Shown here piece by piece: positions 1 to 7,746 of a stretch of 25,862 nt of DNA (position 1 is its first letter; each line of letters starts with the position of its first letter). The DNA is from CBDHHC01 sp050633205 (GTDB lineage: Bacteria; Pseudomonadota; Alphaproteobacteria; Rhizobiales; CBDHHC01): the NCBI GenBank assembly GCA_050633205.1, contig JBOEGA010000045.1:1-25862 (forward strand), given 5' to 3'. The position numbers and the translations under genes are program-made. The notes beneath the pieces are model-generated. The model was not told where the DNA came from. It saw nothing but the letters and a program-made list of their open reading frames with translations, and searched no databases.

Positions 1-128
1 CATGAATAGTCATCCCACTCATTCAACTCGTAATCCAGGAAGTCTGGATCAACATCCTTTCCATCATCCCGCAGTTCACAGTCCTCATCGACAGTCGCCA
101 CCTGTTTCACTGGCACCAGAATTTTCAT
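1..128 (-). CDS. etfB: Electron transfer flavoprotein beta subunit, N-terminal fragment (runs off left edge)
   Basis: An ATG at 128 opens 42 codons that continue past the window edge. The peptide begins MKILVPVKQVATVDEDCEL and goes on through a DGKDVDPDF stretch to LNEWDDYS. This closely resembles my recollection of the start of the ETF beta subunit of Methylophilus W3A1 (MKILVAVKQ... then DVDEDF and LNEWDDFS). That ETF is the physiological electron acceptor of trimethylamine dehydrogenase. ETF is a soluble cytoplasmic FAD/AMP heterodimer, and the alpha subunit would be expected just beyond the edge. An AAGAGGTG ribosome binding site lies about ten bases upstream of the ATG. It is the fifth gene of the minus-strand operon, 73 bases after the LRV gene, and its presence with tmd strongly supports a TMA oxidation function. 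Family assignment is confident; only the N-terminus is visible. Confidence 0.9.
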   Translation of the reverse strand, partial: MKILVPVKQVATVDEDCELRDDGKDVDPDFLDYELNEWDDYS

Positions 129-201
129 ATACGCTACACCTCTTGAGTTTCCAGATTCTTTTTACAGATTTTCTTAGTTCGTCAGAAATATTTTTTACCC
201 A

Positions 202-1550
202 TCAAAACTCTCGCGATGCCAAAGACCTTGCTCCGGCAAAACGAACCATTGGTTCCGGATCCATCAAAAACGCCTCTAAATCGGCAGTATCTATATTTCT
301 ATGACCCACGAGAAAAACCCTATTTAACGGGTAAGGATCGTCAGACAACACCCGTAATACGGTGTTCGTTGAATTCTTGTTTAAAACAACAGCTCGCCTG
401 ACATCCCGATTTGAATGACGGGCAATACGCTTGAGGATAGATTGCGGTGTTGAGGGATTGCGACCCAGTGAAGACTGAACATCAACATCTGTATCTTTAG
501 ACAATGTGAAAATTAGCGGTTCGCTAATTTCATTTTTCAATGCAACTCCAGCACGTACCCACGAATGCTGATCGTGAGCCAGCTTTGTCAGCAAATCGGT
601 NNAACAGCTCGCCGTACTTCCATGACTGAATCGCCAGCAAGTTGCCAAAGTGTCTTTGGCGGGACAGACGGATTACGCGCAATAAGTCGACGTACCCAGG
701 AGTCCTTATCAATTGATAGTCGTTTAATCCAGTGCTGAGGTAATCCAGTATGTCGTGCATGGTTACGACGCACGAATTGCGACGGATCATCCTCAACTAA
801 AGTAAGATCCGCTGATGGCCTGATGTTAAAATTTTTAACGGCGGCAGCCCTGACCAGCGACTCGTCGTCTCCCAGCAAACGAATCATGTATTCTTCCGCT
901 AACTTCGGATTTCCAGCGAGTTTTTGCCTCACCAGGGTGTGAGTTGAATTTACGGCAGCACTCAGTAGATTGTCCGGACAATTTCGATGCGCTACAGCTT
1001 CAGCCTGTAAATAAAGATCATTCTGCTCCCAGCAATGCTTTAATATTGCAGCATCCGCACTATCATTTCGGACTATTCCTTTTAGTTCCTCAACGGATGA
1101 CTTATCAACAAGTTTTGTAAGTAGTGAACCCGGTGTATTCACATTATGACTCAGACTAAGTCTCAATTCCGTTGAATCAGAATAGTTTCTGTAAAGATCC
1201 AGTAGTGTTTCAACAGAGGCATTCATATGAATCGCGATCCGCACCAGTATATTTAAATCACTCGTAGTATCTGCAAGTATTGATAGCGTGTCTGTATTTG
1301 CATTTGAGTGTCTTGCGACGCGTAATTTGATACGGGGATCGTTATCATTGGCTAAACTATGAAGAACGCTTTGCGGAGTATATTCAAGCCCTGACCATAG
1401 CCTTTTCCGGCGACCGGTTGCTAACAGCACGCTTTCAAGCATTTGACGGTCCTGGCTTTCGACAAAAGCATGAAATCCAGCTGCGATATAGGAGTCGTCT
1501 GTTGTAAGTGCATATTGCACCCGTTCTGCGTACAAAACATTTTTGACCAT
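202..1550 (-). CDS. Leucine-rich repeat variant (LRV) protein, frame broken by an NN gap
   Basis: The protein is built almost wholly of tandem units of about 24 residues with the pattern V-R-x-x-x-A-x-N-x-x-x-P-x-x-x-L-x-x-L-A-x-D, for example SWVRRLIARNPSVPPKTLW. This is the LRV repeat, which folds into alternating alpha and 3-10 helices. I count roughly fifteen units. The N-terminal 50 residues are not repeat-like and have no cysteine cluster, unlike the Fe-S LRV protein of Azotobacter. No signal peptide or membrane segment is seen, so it is probably cytoplasmic. ATG at 1550 is preferred because GGGAAGAG lies just upstream; a GTG at 1553 is also possible. Two bases NN at 601-602 shift the frame: residues before them read in the frame from 1550, residues after them in the frame that stops at 202. 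The repeat periodicity continues across, so this is one gene. It lies between the Fe-S oxidoreductase and etfB. Function unknown; a protein-binding scaffold or assembly role is only a guess. Confidence 0.8.
601..602. other. NN assembly gap inside the LRV gene
   Basis: Two ambiguous bases sit where the LRV frame breaks. Aligning the interrupted repeat with its neighbour suggests seven residues are missing between VRRAV and TDLLTKLA. That is 21 bases, or 19 more than the NN, which restores the frame exactly. Confidence 0.8.
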
Positions 1551-1592
1551 CACACTCTTCCCGGCAAAAATAATTAAGTCCGGTTAGTATGC

Positions 1593-3695
1593 TCATTCCA
1601 GGCATTGATCAACCAACTCGATTAGCTCGACTATTTCAAATTTTTCTTCGTTTCCTGTGGATTTAACAGCGTCCTCAAACATATTCATACACTTCGGGCA
1701 ATTAACAACAAATGCATCTATACCCTTCAGTTCGGATGCTTCGCGCATCCTGATCTCGGCTGGTTTTTCCTTGTCCGGTGGATCAGGTGTCCAGATACGC
1801 CCACCACCCGCGCCACAACAAAATGCATTGTCACGATTGCGTGGCATTTCAACTATCTTTACACCTATTTGCCCAAGCGCATCACGAGGAGCATCATATT
1901 CCTGGTTAAGACGCCCCATATGGCAAGAGTCGTGATAAGTCACGTTCCGATCAAGCTTGTGTTTCAAAGGAACGTCGCCACTGGCGAGCAGCCGTTGAAG
2001 CAATTGCGTTGAATGCTCTACAGGATACTCTGCACCAAATTCGGGGTACTCATTTTTCAATGTGTTAAATGAGTGTGGATCTGTCGTGACTATTCGTTGA
2101 AAATCGCAGCCTTCAAGCGTGCCCGCATTACTTTCAGCCAGGTGCTCAAACAAACCTTCTTCCCCAACACGGCGAACATCGTTGCCAGCTGTCATCTCGG
2201 CTTCGTAAAGAATGCCAAAATCTACGTTACTTGCTTGCAGTATTCGCGCGAATGCCTGCGCTACCTTTTGATACCTTGGGTCGAATGACGCATAGTCTCC
2301 AACAAACCAAAGTACATCTACTGATTCTTTACGCGCATCCTTGATTTTAAAATCGAGTTTTTTACTCCAGGCAGCTCGCTTTCGCTTATTTTCACCTATC
2401 GAGTTACCTTTGTTATGTATGTTTTTTAGGGCTGTCTGAACAGCCGGATCCATATCTCCTTCTTCAACCAGCGCTCGACGCATTTCCACAATCATCGGTA
2501 TGTGTTCAATCCCTACGGGGCAAATATCAACACAAGCCGCACAGGTACGGCACGACCAAAGCGTATCAGTACGAATTTGATGGGCACCCTCACCTACTAT
2601 TGCGAGCTGATCCTCGTCAGCCAAATTTGCCGATTGCAATGTTTGATTGGCAAATTCCCGTATACTCAGTACCAGATCACGCGGCGACAGCGGGAAGCCG
2701 GACGCATTCGCCGGGCATGCTTCATGACAGCGTCCGCATTTGGTACATGCATCTGCATGCAACAACTGCTTCCAAGTAAAATCAGTGATTGTCCGTACAC
2801 CAATATTTTCGGCTTCTTCATCGGTTTTCGGTAATTTCGCAGCAGGTTTGCCATCGCGTATTGCCAATGAAGCCATAGCCGTGAAAATATGTTTTGCTTT
2901 GGTAAATGGCAAGACACCGATAAATGTAAAAGCAAGCAGGCCATGAAACCACCACAAGAAATAACGCAATCCCTCTGCGCCTTCGCTTATCATTCCAAAT
3001 GCCTTAAGCAGTGCAGCGGTTATCGCACCAACAGGTGACCACCAACGGTAGTCCCAGACAGTCGGGTCATTTTGCAGCCAGACGAGGCGAACAGCTTCCA
3101 GCAGAAATCCGGTAATACCGATCAGTACAAGAATCCACAGAAAAAGCCAGTCTTCCAGACGGTACCAGCTCCGGTCGAAACCGGGTTCCTCTGGTTCTCG
3201 ATCCGGTCGCGCATAATCGAGCTTTGGTAAAGCCATCCATCCACGTCGGTACATCATGTAGAGCAGACTGAAAATAAATACCAGGCCTGCAATATCTACA
3301 AACAACGAAAACCAGAGATAAAATGAACCGTTCCAGAATCTCCAACCTGTAACCGGTTCCAGAATATCGTACTCAAGAGTAATGACGGAGGTGCCCACAA
3401 ATAGTATAGCGAAACCAAAAAAAATACAGGCATGTACCAGCCCTGCATGGTTGTCGCGCCGCTTTAAAGTTCGGTGTGAGACAAGGTCGGAAACCATGCG
3501 TTGAATACCGCTGATAACGCCTGCAAGCGATAATTTCTGACCACGGCGATATTTTCGCAGCTGAATATAGCAGCCGTAGACAAACGCAGCGATGGTGAGA
3601 ATTGCCACAAGATAAAAAGTCACCATCATCCAGGTCGGAAACTCCTGGAAAAGTATGCGGGTGACTACTTGCGGATCGTGGTCTGAGCTAATCAT
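1593..3695 (-). CDS. Membrane-bound Fe-S oxidoreductase, NarI-like plus HdrD-like (DgcB-type)
   Basis: A 700-residue protein probably passing electrons from ETF or TMA dehydrogenase to the quinone pool. Five likely membrane helices lie near residues 22-42, 84-105, 126-148, 183-203 and 243-263. H88 and H251 fall in or beside helices and could ligate heme b, as in the NarI family. Two 4Fe-4S motifs follow: C317-C320-C323-C327 and C382-C385-C388-C392. The C-terminal half carries a CCG (HdrD-type) domain with C591, C626-C627, C666 and C669. Proteins of this build accompany dimethylglycine and sarcosine dehydrogenases (DgcB) and ETF genes, where they are thought to act in electron transfer. It starts 171 bases after tmd, behind a stem-loop, and precedes the LRV gene and etfB. 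The start has only a weak ribosome binding site, but the helix at residue 22 fits it. Family clear; the exact electron donor is inferred. Confidence 0.85.
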   Translation of the reverse strand: MISSDHDPQVVTRILFQEFPTWMMVTFYLVAILTIAAFVYGCYIQLRKYRRGQKLSLAGVISGIQRMVSDLVSHRTLKRRDNHAGLVHACIFFGFAILFVGTSVITLEYDILEPVTGWRFWNGSFYLWFSLFVDIAGLVFIFSLLYMMYRRGWMALPKLDYARPDREPEEPGFDRSWYRLEDWLFLWILVLIGITGFLLEAVRLVWLQNDPTVWDYRWWSPVGAITAALLKAFGMISEGAEGLRYFLWWFHGLLAFTFIGVLPFTKAKHIFTAMASLAIRDGKPAAKLPKTDEEAENIGVRTITDFTWKQLLHADACTKCGRCHEACPANASGFPLSPRDLVLSIREFANQTLQSANLADEDQLAIVGEGAHQIRTDTLWSCRTCAACVDICPVGIEHIPMIVEMRRALVEEGDMDPAVQTALKNIHNKGNSIGENKRKRAAWSKKLDFKIKDARKESVDVLWFVGDYASFDPRYQKVAQAFARILQASNVDFGILYEAEMTAGNDVRRVGEEGLFEHLAESNAGTLEGCDFQRIVTTDPHSFNTLKNEYPEFGAEYPVEHSTQLLQRLLASGDVPLKHKLDRNVTYHDSCHMGRLNQEYDAPRDALGQIGVKIVEMPRNRDNAFCCGAGGGRIWTPDPPDKEKPAEIRMREASELKGIDAFVVNCPKCMNMFEDAVKSTGNEEKFEIVELIELVDQCLE

Positions 3696-3828
3696 AAAAA
3701 GTCTCGCGGAAACATTACTTCCACCCTTACTTCAGGATCCGTTAGCAAGAATTGTTGCCGGGCAATTCAAATAAGAACCCCGCTTTCACTTCATCGCCAT
3801 CCAGTGACAGTGAGATACGTGTCAAGAT

Positions 3829-3852
3829 GGAGCAGTATCCTGCTACTGCCCC
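3829..3852 (-). terminator. Intercistronic stem-loop between tmd and the Fe-S oxidoreductase gene
   Basis: On the minus-strand transcript, GGGGCAGUA and UACUGCUCC pair into a nine-base stem (one G-U) around a six-base loop, beginning about 14 bases after the tmd stop codon. Only a short AUCUU follows, so it is more likely a partial terminator or a 3'-end stabiliser than a strong terminator. Confidence 0.5.
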
Positions 3853-3866
3853 ACCCCGAATGCCGG

Positions 3867-6059
3867 TTAACTTTCGTATTCGATTTCGAATGTACCTCCT
3901 GGCATATGTGGTGTACCCCAAACGGCAACTTCACGCTTGTAGGGCTTCGGATGCTGCGGGTCGTCACTCTCAATTTCTCTGGCAATTCTGTGACCATCAA
4001 ACGTTGAATCTGCCATGAGTTTTGGTGCCCAGGCGTCACCAATTACATAAACACCTTTAATGTCATTGGCAGCCCATTCATCTTTTCGCGCCTTGAGACC
4101 ATTAAACAGCTCAATATCTGAATGACGACCTGTAACCAATATCAGTGAATCGAATTCATGCCAGTCAAAATGTGTATTCTCACGTCGTGGCAGTTTGCCC
4201 GGACCACGGTATTCACGCCGGTAACCATCACCAAATATCGGGTAAAGCTGGATTCTGTTTGCTTCTGCCTTGGAAGCCCAGACATCCCCGATAACTTCGA
4301 TACCCAATTCATGCAGCATACGATGCATATTCGGTGCTTCTAACGTAAAATGCATGTAATGACCAAGGCCAACGCCGGTTGCGATGGTGACCTCATGTCC
4401 GGCTTCCTGAAGCTTCTGCGCCAGGCTCGGCGCCATAAAATAGGGATCACAATTCAGGATCATGACTTTTTTCCCAATGGGCTTGTCACCAGCAAAAACC
4501 TGTTCAGGAGTCAGGTGAGTTGGCAGACTGGCATCTATGCCCAAAACTGGATCATGAGTCAGTGCATTGGTACCATCAGTATTCCAGCTAGCGCCTGTCG
4601 CAATGACGATTTTATCCGCTCCGTATTCGAGACAGTCATCGACACTCAACGGTTTAGCACCAAGGGCAATCTGTGATTCCTTGTTCTTCTTCACCAGTTT
4701 ATTAAGCTGATCCTCACGATAATCCCGGTGGTAACCCCACTCTCCAAGGCCAGGCAAGCTGGCAATACTGTTAACAGAGCCACCGATCTTTTCTGCCTGG
4801 TCAACCAGATGCACGGTATAACCCCGTTCCATAAGAACCCGTGCGCACTCGGATCCCGATGGACCCGCACCGACCACCAATATAGAATCATCGGATGTCG
4901 CTTTAGGGAACTTCTCGGGATGCCAGCCACGTCGGTATTCCTCACCTGAGGTCGGATTTTGCGTACAAATCATCGGCGGGCCACCTATTTCCCAGCGAGA
5001 TATGCAGACGTTACACCCAATACAAGTACGAATATCATCTGCTCGACCTTCGTCAATCTTTTGCGGCAAAAACGGATCCGCGATGGATGGGCGGGCGGCA
5101 CCGATAATATCCAGATGACCGGCACGGATGACTTCTGCCATTTTTTCCGGATCCGTAAATCGGCCTACACCCAGTACCGGCTTCGTAGATACCGTTTTAA
5201 TAAATTTCTGCCACGGAATCTGATGACCCTGACGATAAAAGCGCGACGGACCGGCGTCCTCACCCCACTCCGCAATATCACCAACGTTGACATCCCAAAC
5301 ATCCACATAGGGGTCCGCAAGTTTTACAAAATCAAGTGCGTCCCTTTCAACCTCTACCCCAGCATCAGCAATCAGTGTATCCACAGCGAATCGCGTAGCG
5401 ATAGCGCAGTCATCACCCACAGCTTCTTTAACTTTTTCCAGTGTTTCTACCCAGAAACGGGCGCGATTTTCAAGTGATCCGCCATACCCATCCGTACGTT
5501 TGTTGTAATAAGGTGACAGGAACTGCAACGGCAGGTAGGAATGCGCTCCGTAAACATAGACAATATCAAAGCCAGCGTCGCGAGCTCTACGAGCAGCGTC
5601 TACATAATAACCCTGCACCATCGCAATATCGTCGAGATCCATTTCCTTACAGTAAGTCATGGTCTCGAATTCAGAGGCGTATTGGCTCGGCCCACGAGGT
5701 GTACAGCGTGACTCCATACAGGGCGCGTGCGAACCTCCGTACCACATTTCCACGCCAGCCAGTGAGTCATGCTTATGTATATGATCTGTCATTGCACGAA
5801 GATTTCGTACGTCACCCTCATCCCACAATCTGGCGGAAAGACGGTGTGTGTCGTCTGACTCAGGGTGAATGGACAGGTATTCCGTGTTTATTCCTGCCCA
5901 ACCACCTTCCGCCTTAATAGAACGATGCGCGGCTTGAAAACCAGGCTTATCTGACCCTGCGCCGATACAGTGCGGTACCTGATAGAACCTGTTTCTGAGA
6001 GTTTTAGGGCCAATTTGGATAGGTTCAAAAAGGATGTCGTGTTTTGGATCTCGAGCCAT
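3867..6059 (-). CDS. tmd: Trimethylamine dehydrogenase
   Basis: This enzyme oxidatively demethylates trimethylamine to dimethylamine and formaldehyde, passing electrons from FMN through a 4Fe-4S cluster to ETF. The 730 residues align end to end, without obvious gaps, with my recollection of the Methylophilus W3A1 enzyme (729 mature residues). In mature numbering I can place C30 (covalent 6-S-cysteinyl FMN), Y60, S74, W105, Y169, H172, W264, D267, W355 and the cluster cysteines C345, C348, C351 and C364. Y60, S74 and W105 are the residues that separate trimethylamine from dimethylamine dehydrogenases, which have Gln, Thr and Phe there. The order is an N-terminal old-yellow-enzyme barrel, then an ADP-binding domain with GAGPSGSE near 390-400, then an FAD-reductase-like domain. 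An upstream in-frame ATG at 6188 exists, but ATG at 6059 is chosen because it matches the family N-terminus (MARDPKHD) and has GGAGGA seven bases upstream. The protein is cytoplasmic. Gene two of the operon, behind the GcvT-like gene. Confidence 0.96.
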   Translation of the reverse strand: MARDPKHDILFEPIQIGPKTLRNRFYQVPHCIGAGSDKPGFQAAHRSIKAEGGWAGINTEYLSIHPESDDTHRLSARLWDEGDVRNLRAMTDHIHKHDSLAGVEMWYGGSHAPCMESRCTPRGPSQYASEFETMTYCKEMDLDDIAMVQGYYVDAARRARDAGFDIVYVYGAHSYLPLQFLSPYYNKRTDGYGGSLENRARFWVETLEKVKEAVGDDCAIATRFAVDTLIADAGVEVERDALDFVKLADPYVDVWDVNVGDIAEWGEDAGPSRFYRQGHQIPWQKFIKTVSTKPVLGVGRFTDPEKMAEVIRAGHLDIIGAARPSIADPFLPQKIDEGRADDIRTCIGCNVCISRWEIGGPPMICTQNPTSGEEYRRGWHPEKFPKATSDDSILVVGAGPSGSECARVLMERGYTVHLVDQAEKIGGSVNSIASLPGLGEWGYHRDYREDQLNKLVKKNKESQIALGAKPLSVDDCLEYGADKIVIATGASWNTDGTNALTHDPVLGIDASLPTHLTPEQVFAGDKPIGKKVMILNCDPYFMAPSLAQKLQEAGHEVTIATGVGLGHYMHFTLEAPNMHRMLHELGIEVIGDVWASKAEANRIQLYPIFGDGYRREYRGPGKLPRRENTHFDWHEFDSLILVTGRHSDIELFNGLKARKDEWAANDIKGVYVIGDAWAPKLMADSTFDGHRIAREIESDDPQHPKPYKREVAVWGTPHMPGGTFEIEYES

Positions 6060-6252
6060 TGATAAATCCTCCGATGCTTTTGTTCTGGGTAATGTAAACC
6101 GGTGTTTCTGAGTCTCTGGCGAATGTATCCGCCGTAAGCCGAACCAGGTTTTTAGCCGGAATCTTTCTCCGCAAAGTACAACCGGCAAATCGCGCCAAGA
6201 CTGAACCCGTTACGGAAAAATCCTGAAATACTACAATCCTATGTAGCTTGTA

Positions 6253-7360
6253 TTATTGAGCACGCTTGCCTTTTGATGGATCATAAAATGGTAATTCCTG
6301 CACAGTGGCGGAGCAGGATGTGTTTTCCCCCTTGACTTCAACCTTGGTGCCTGGTGTAGCCAATCCTGGCTCAATCTGAACCAGCGCCAGCGATTGCTTC
6401 AGTATGGGTGAGTAATTCGGTGCGGTAACCTTGCCAACCAGCCGGTCTCCTTGAAAGACTTCTGCATCCGCGTCTACAGCCTGATCCGTGTCTGCCACAA
6501 TTCCGCAGACCCTGATTTTTTCGTTCCCAATAGCATCCAGGCAGGCCTGCNNTACCACGGTAGTCAGCTTGTTTCTTCTTGGAAACAGCAAAGCCCAAAC
6601 CAACTTCCCAGGGGGAATTGCTTTCATTCATATCGAATGGATAGAACAGCAACGCAGCTTCAACTCTGATAGCATCGATACAATTGAATGAACACGGCAG
6701 AACGCCTTCAGGTCTACCGTGCTCCAGTATGGCATCCCAAATGGGGCCTACATCTTTGCCGGTGGCAAAGATTTCATATCCCTGCTCCCCTGAAAAACCG
6801 GTACGTGAGATGATGCAATTATGGCCAAATAAGGTGGTTGATTGCTGGTGAAAATACTTAAGTCCTTCCAGGTCCATCGGCGTGTGGTCTTTCAGTACAC
6901 TCAATGCTTTGGGCCCTTGAAAGGAAATGTCGTGTAAATCATCATCGAACTGGATAGTGACATTTTTGTTTTCGGCCGATTTTTGCAGTTGCTCCATTGC
7001 AGTGCCACTACCATGCACCAACATAATATGATTGGGTGCAAGGTGAAACACGATGCAGTCGTCGGTAAACCCACCGTTTTCATCAAGTATTATTGCGTAA
7101 ACTGATCTACCGGTTGTAATCTTCTGCAGGTCTCGCGTAACCATATGATCGGCTACATCCAGTGCATCGGGTCCCAGTATATGTATTTTTTTAAGTCCGG
7201 ATACATCAAACAACCCTGCAGCAGTACGGACAGCCCGATGTTCGTCGTTCACATCCTGGTCATATTCCCAAGCCATCCCCATGTCGTTCCAGTCTTCAAG
7301 CTCGGCGCCTAAAGCCCTGTGCCGGTCCGCAAGTGCGGTATGTCTTGTATAGTCTGTCAT
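6253..7360 (-). CDS. GcvT-family (aminomethyltransferase-like) THF protein, frame broken by an NN gap
   Basis: A protein of about 370 residues of the GcvT / dimethylglycine-oxidase C-domain family, which bind tetrahydrofolate and accept C1 units. Typical motifs are the N-terminal VRTAAGLFDVS, then DENGGFTDDCIV near residue 100 (the acidic THF region), SRTGFSGEQGYE near 190 and the C-terminal segment ending in YDPSKGKRAQ. NN at 6551-6552 breaks the frame after ADYRG. The rest continues as QACLDAIGNEKIRVCGIVAD in another frame. It is the first gene of the TMA operon, with AGGAG nine bases before the ATG, and is followed by tmd after 193 bases in which I see no gene. No gcvH or gcvP is nearby, so ordinary glycine cleavage is unlikely. 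A role in loading the formaldehyde released by TMA dehydrogenase onto THF is inferred, by analogy with the THF-binding domain of TMAO demethylase. A C1-transfer role with another methylated amine is an alternative. Confidence 0.85.
6551..6552. other. NN assembly gap inside the GcvT-like gene
   Basis: Two ambiguous bases at a frame break. If they stand for a single base, the codon becomes A-N-G, for example Lys, and the frame reads DYRG-K-QACLDA without loss. The family usually has Lys or Arg here. Confidence 0.7.
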
Positions 7361-7471
7361 GCTTATCTACTCCTGGGTGTGGTGGTGTGAGCCATAAAAC
7401 CAGTGGTGAGGCAAAATGTGGAACGCACTGATAGACAGTCCCGGAATTATTTTCCGCAAGACCCGGAAATG

Positions 7472-7500
7472 ATTGTTGGCAATTGAACACATCTGGTCAA
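7472..7500 (-). promoter_or_regulatory. Candidate sigma-70 promoter for the TMA operon
   Basis: Read on the minus strand: TTGACC (7500-7495), a 17-base spacer, then AACAAT (7477-7472). The -35 matches five of six bases and the -10 four of six. Transcription would start near 7465, about 105 bases before the GcvT-like ATG. Confidence 0.45.
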
Positions 7501-7504
7501 TTGC
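7479..7504. promoter_or_regulatory. Perfect inverted repeat, candidate operator over the TMA promoter
   Basis: GCAATTGA at 7479-7486 and TCAATTGC at 7497-7504 form perfect eight-base arms with a ten-base spacer. The repeat covers the -35 and spacer of the candidate minus-strand promoter, as expected for a dimeric regulator. The protein that binds it is not identified. Confidence 0.5.
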
Positions 7505-7584
7505 ACGTCAGGTATACCAATTTGTGAGTAATTCGCTCTCGCGAAGGAAATTACCGAATCAGGGAACGTCCTGCAGATGTGTTC

Positions 7585-7603
7585 TTTGGCAAATGACGCC
7601 AAA
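7585..7603. promoter_or_regulatory. Short inverted repeat upstream of the kinase promoter
   Basis: TTTGGC at 7585-7590 and GCCAAA at 7598-7603 are perfect six-base arms around seven bases, 26 bases before the candidate -35 of the kinase gene. Arms this short can occur by chance. Confidence 0.3.
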
Positions 7604-7629
7604 TACAAACAAGAGAAAAATGAAACGAG

Positions 7630-7658
7630 TTGACCCTGATAGTAGAGAGTTGTATTTT
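7630..7658 (+). promoter_or_regulatory. Candidate sigma-70 promoter for the two-component genes
   Basis: TTGACC at 7630-7635, a 17-base spacer, and TATTTT at 7653-7658. This gives a start near 7665 and a leader of about 80 bases before the kinase ATG. The rest of the 386-base divergent region (7361-7746) shows no credible gene. Confidence 0.55.
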
Positions 7659-7746
7659 TTAGATTACCGGAGATGGAGATAGTCCAAGCATTTGCCAGCA
7701 GAAACAAATCCTACAGGCAGATATACCCGAACTTAAAGTTTATTTG

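Noticed and set aside
2..304. Open frame of 100 codons on the plus strand at the left edge
   Set aside because: It covers the etfB start and the LRV end on the other strand, which have far better family support. It is low in complexity and has no ribosome binding site.
588..1553. Truncated LRV gene ending at 588 and a separate gene at 202-648
   Set aside because: The break falls exactly on NN, and the LRV repeat continues in the next frame, so it is one gene.
4959..5477. 172-codon plus-strand open frame opposite tmd
   Set aside because: A shadow of the conserved minus-strand gene; no recognisable domain and no ribosome binding site.
6060..6188. N-terminal extension of trimethylamine dehydrogenase
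   Set aside because: The extra 43 residues have no counterpart in the family, and a strong ribosome binding site precedes the ATG at 6059.
7515..7521. TACCAAT as a NarL heptamer in the divergent region
   Set aside because: A single half with one mismatch and no partner at the right spacing; such matches are common by chance.
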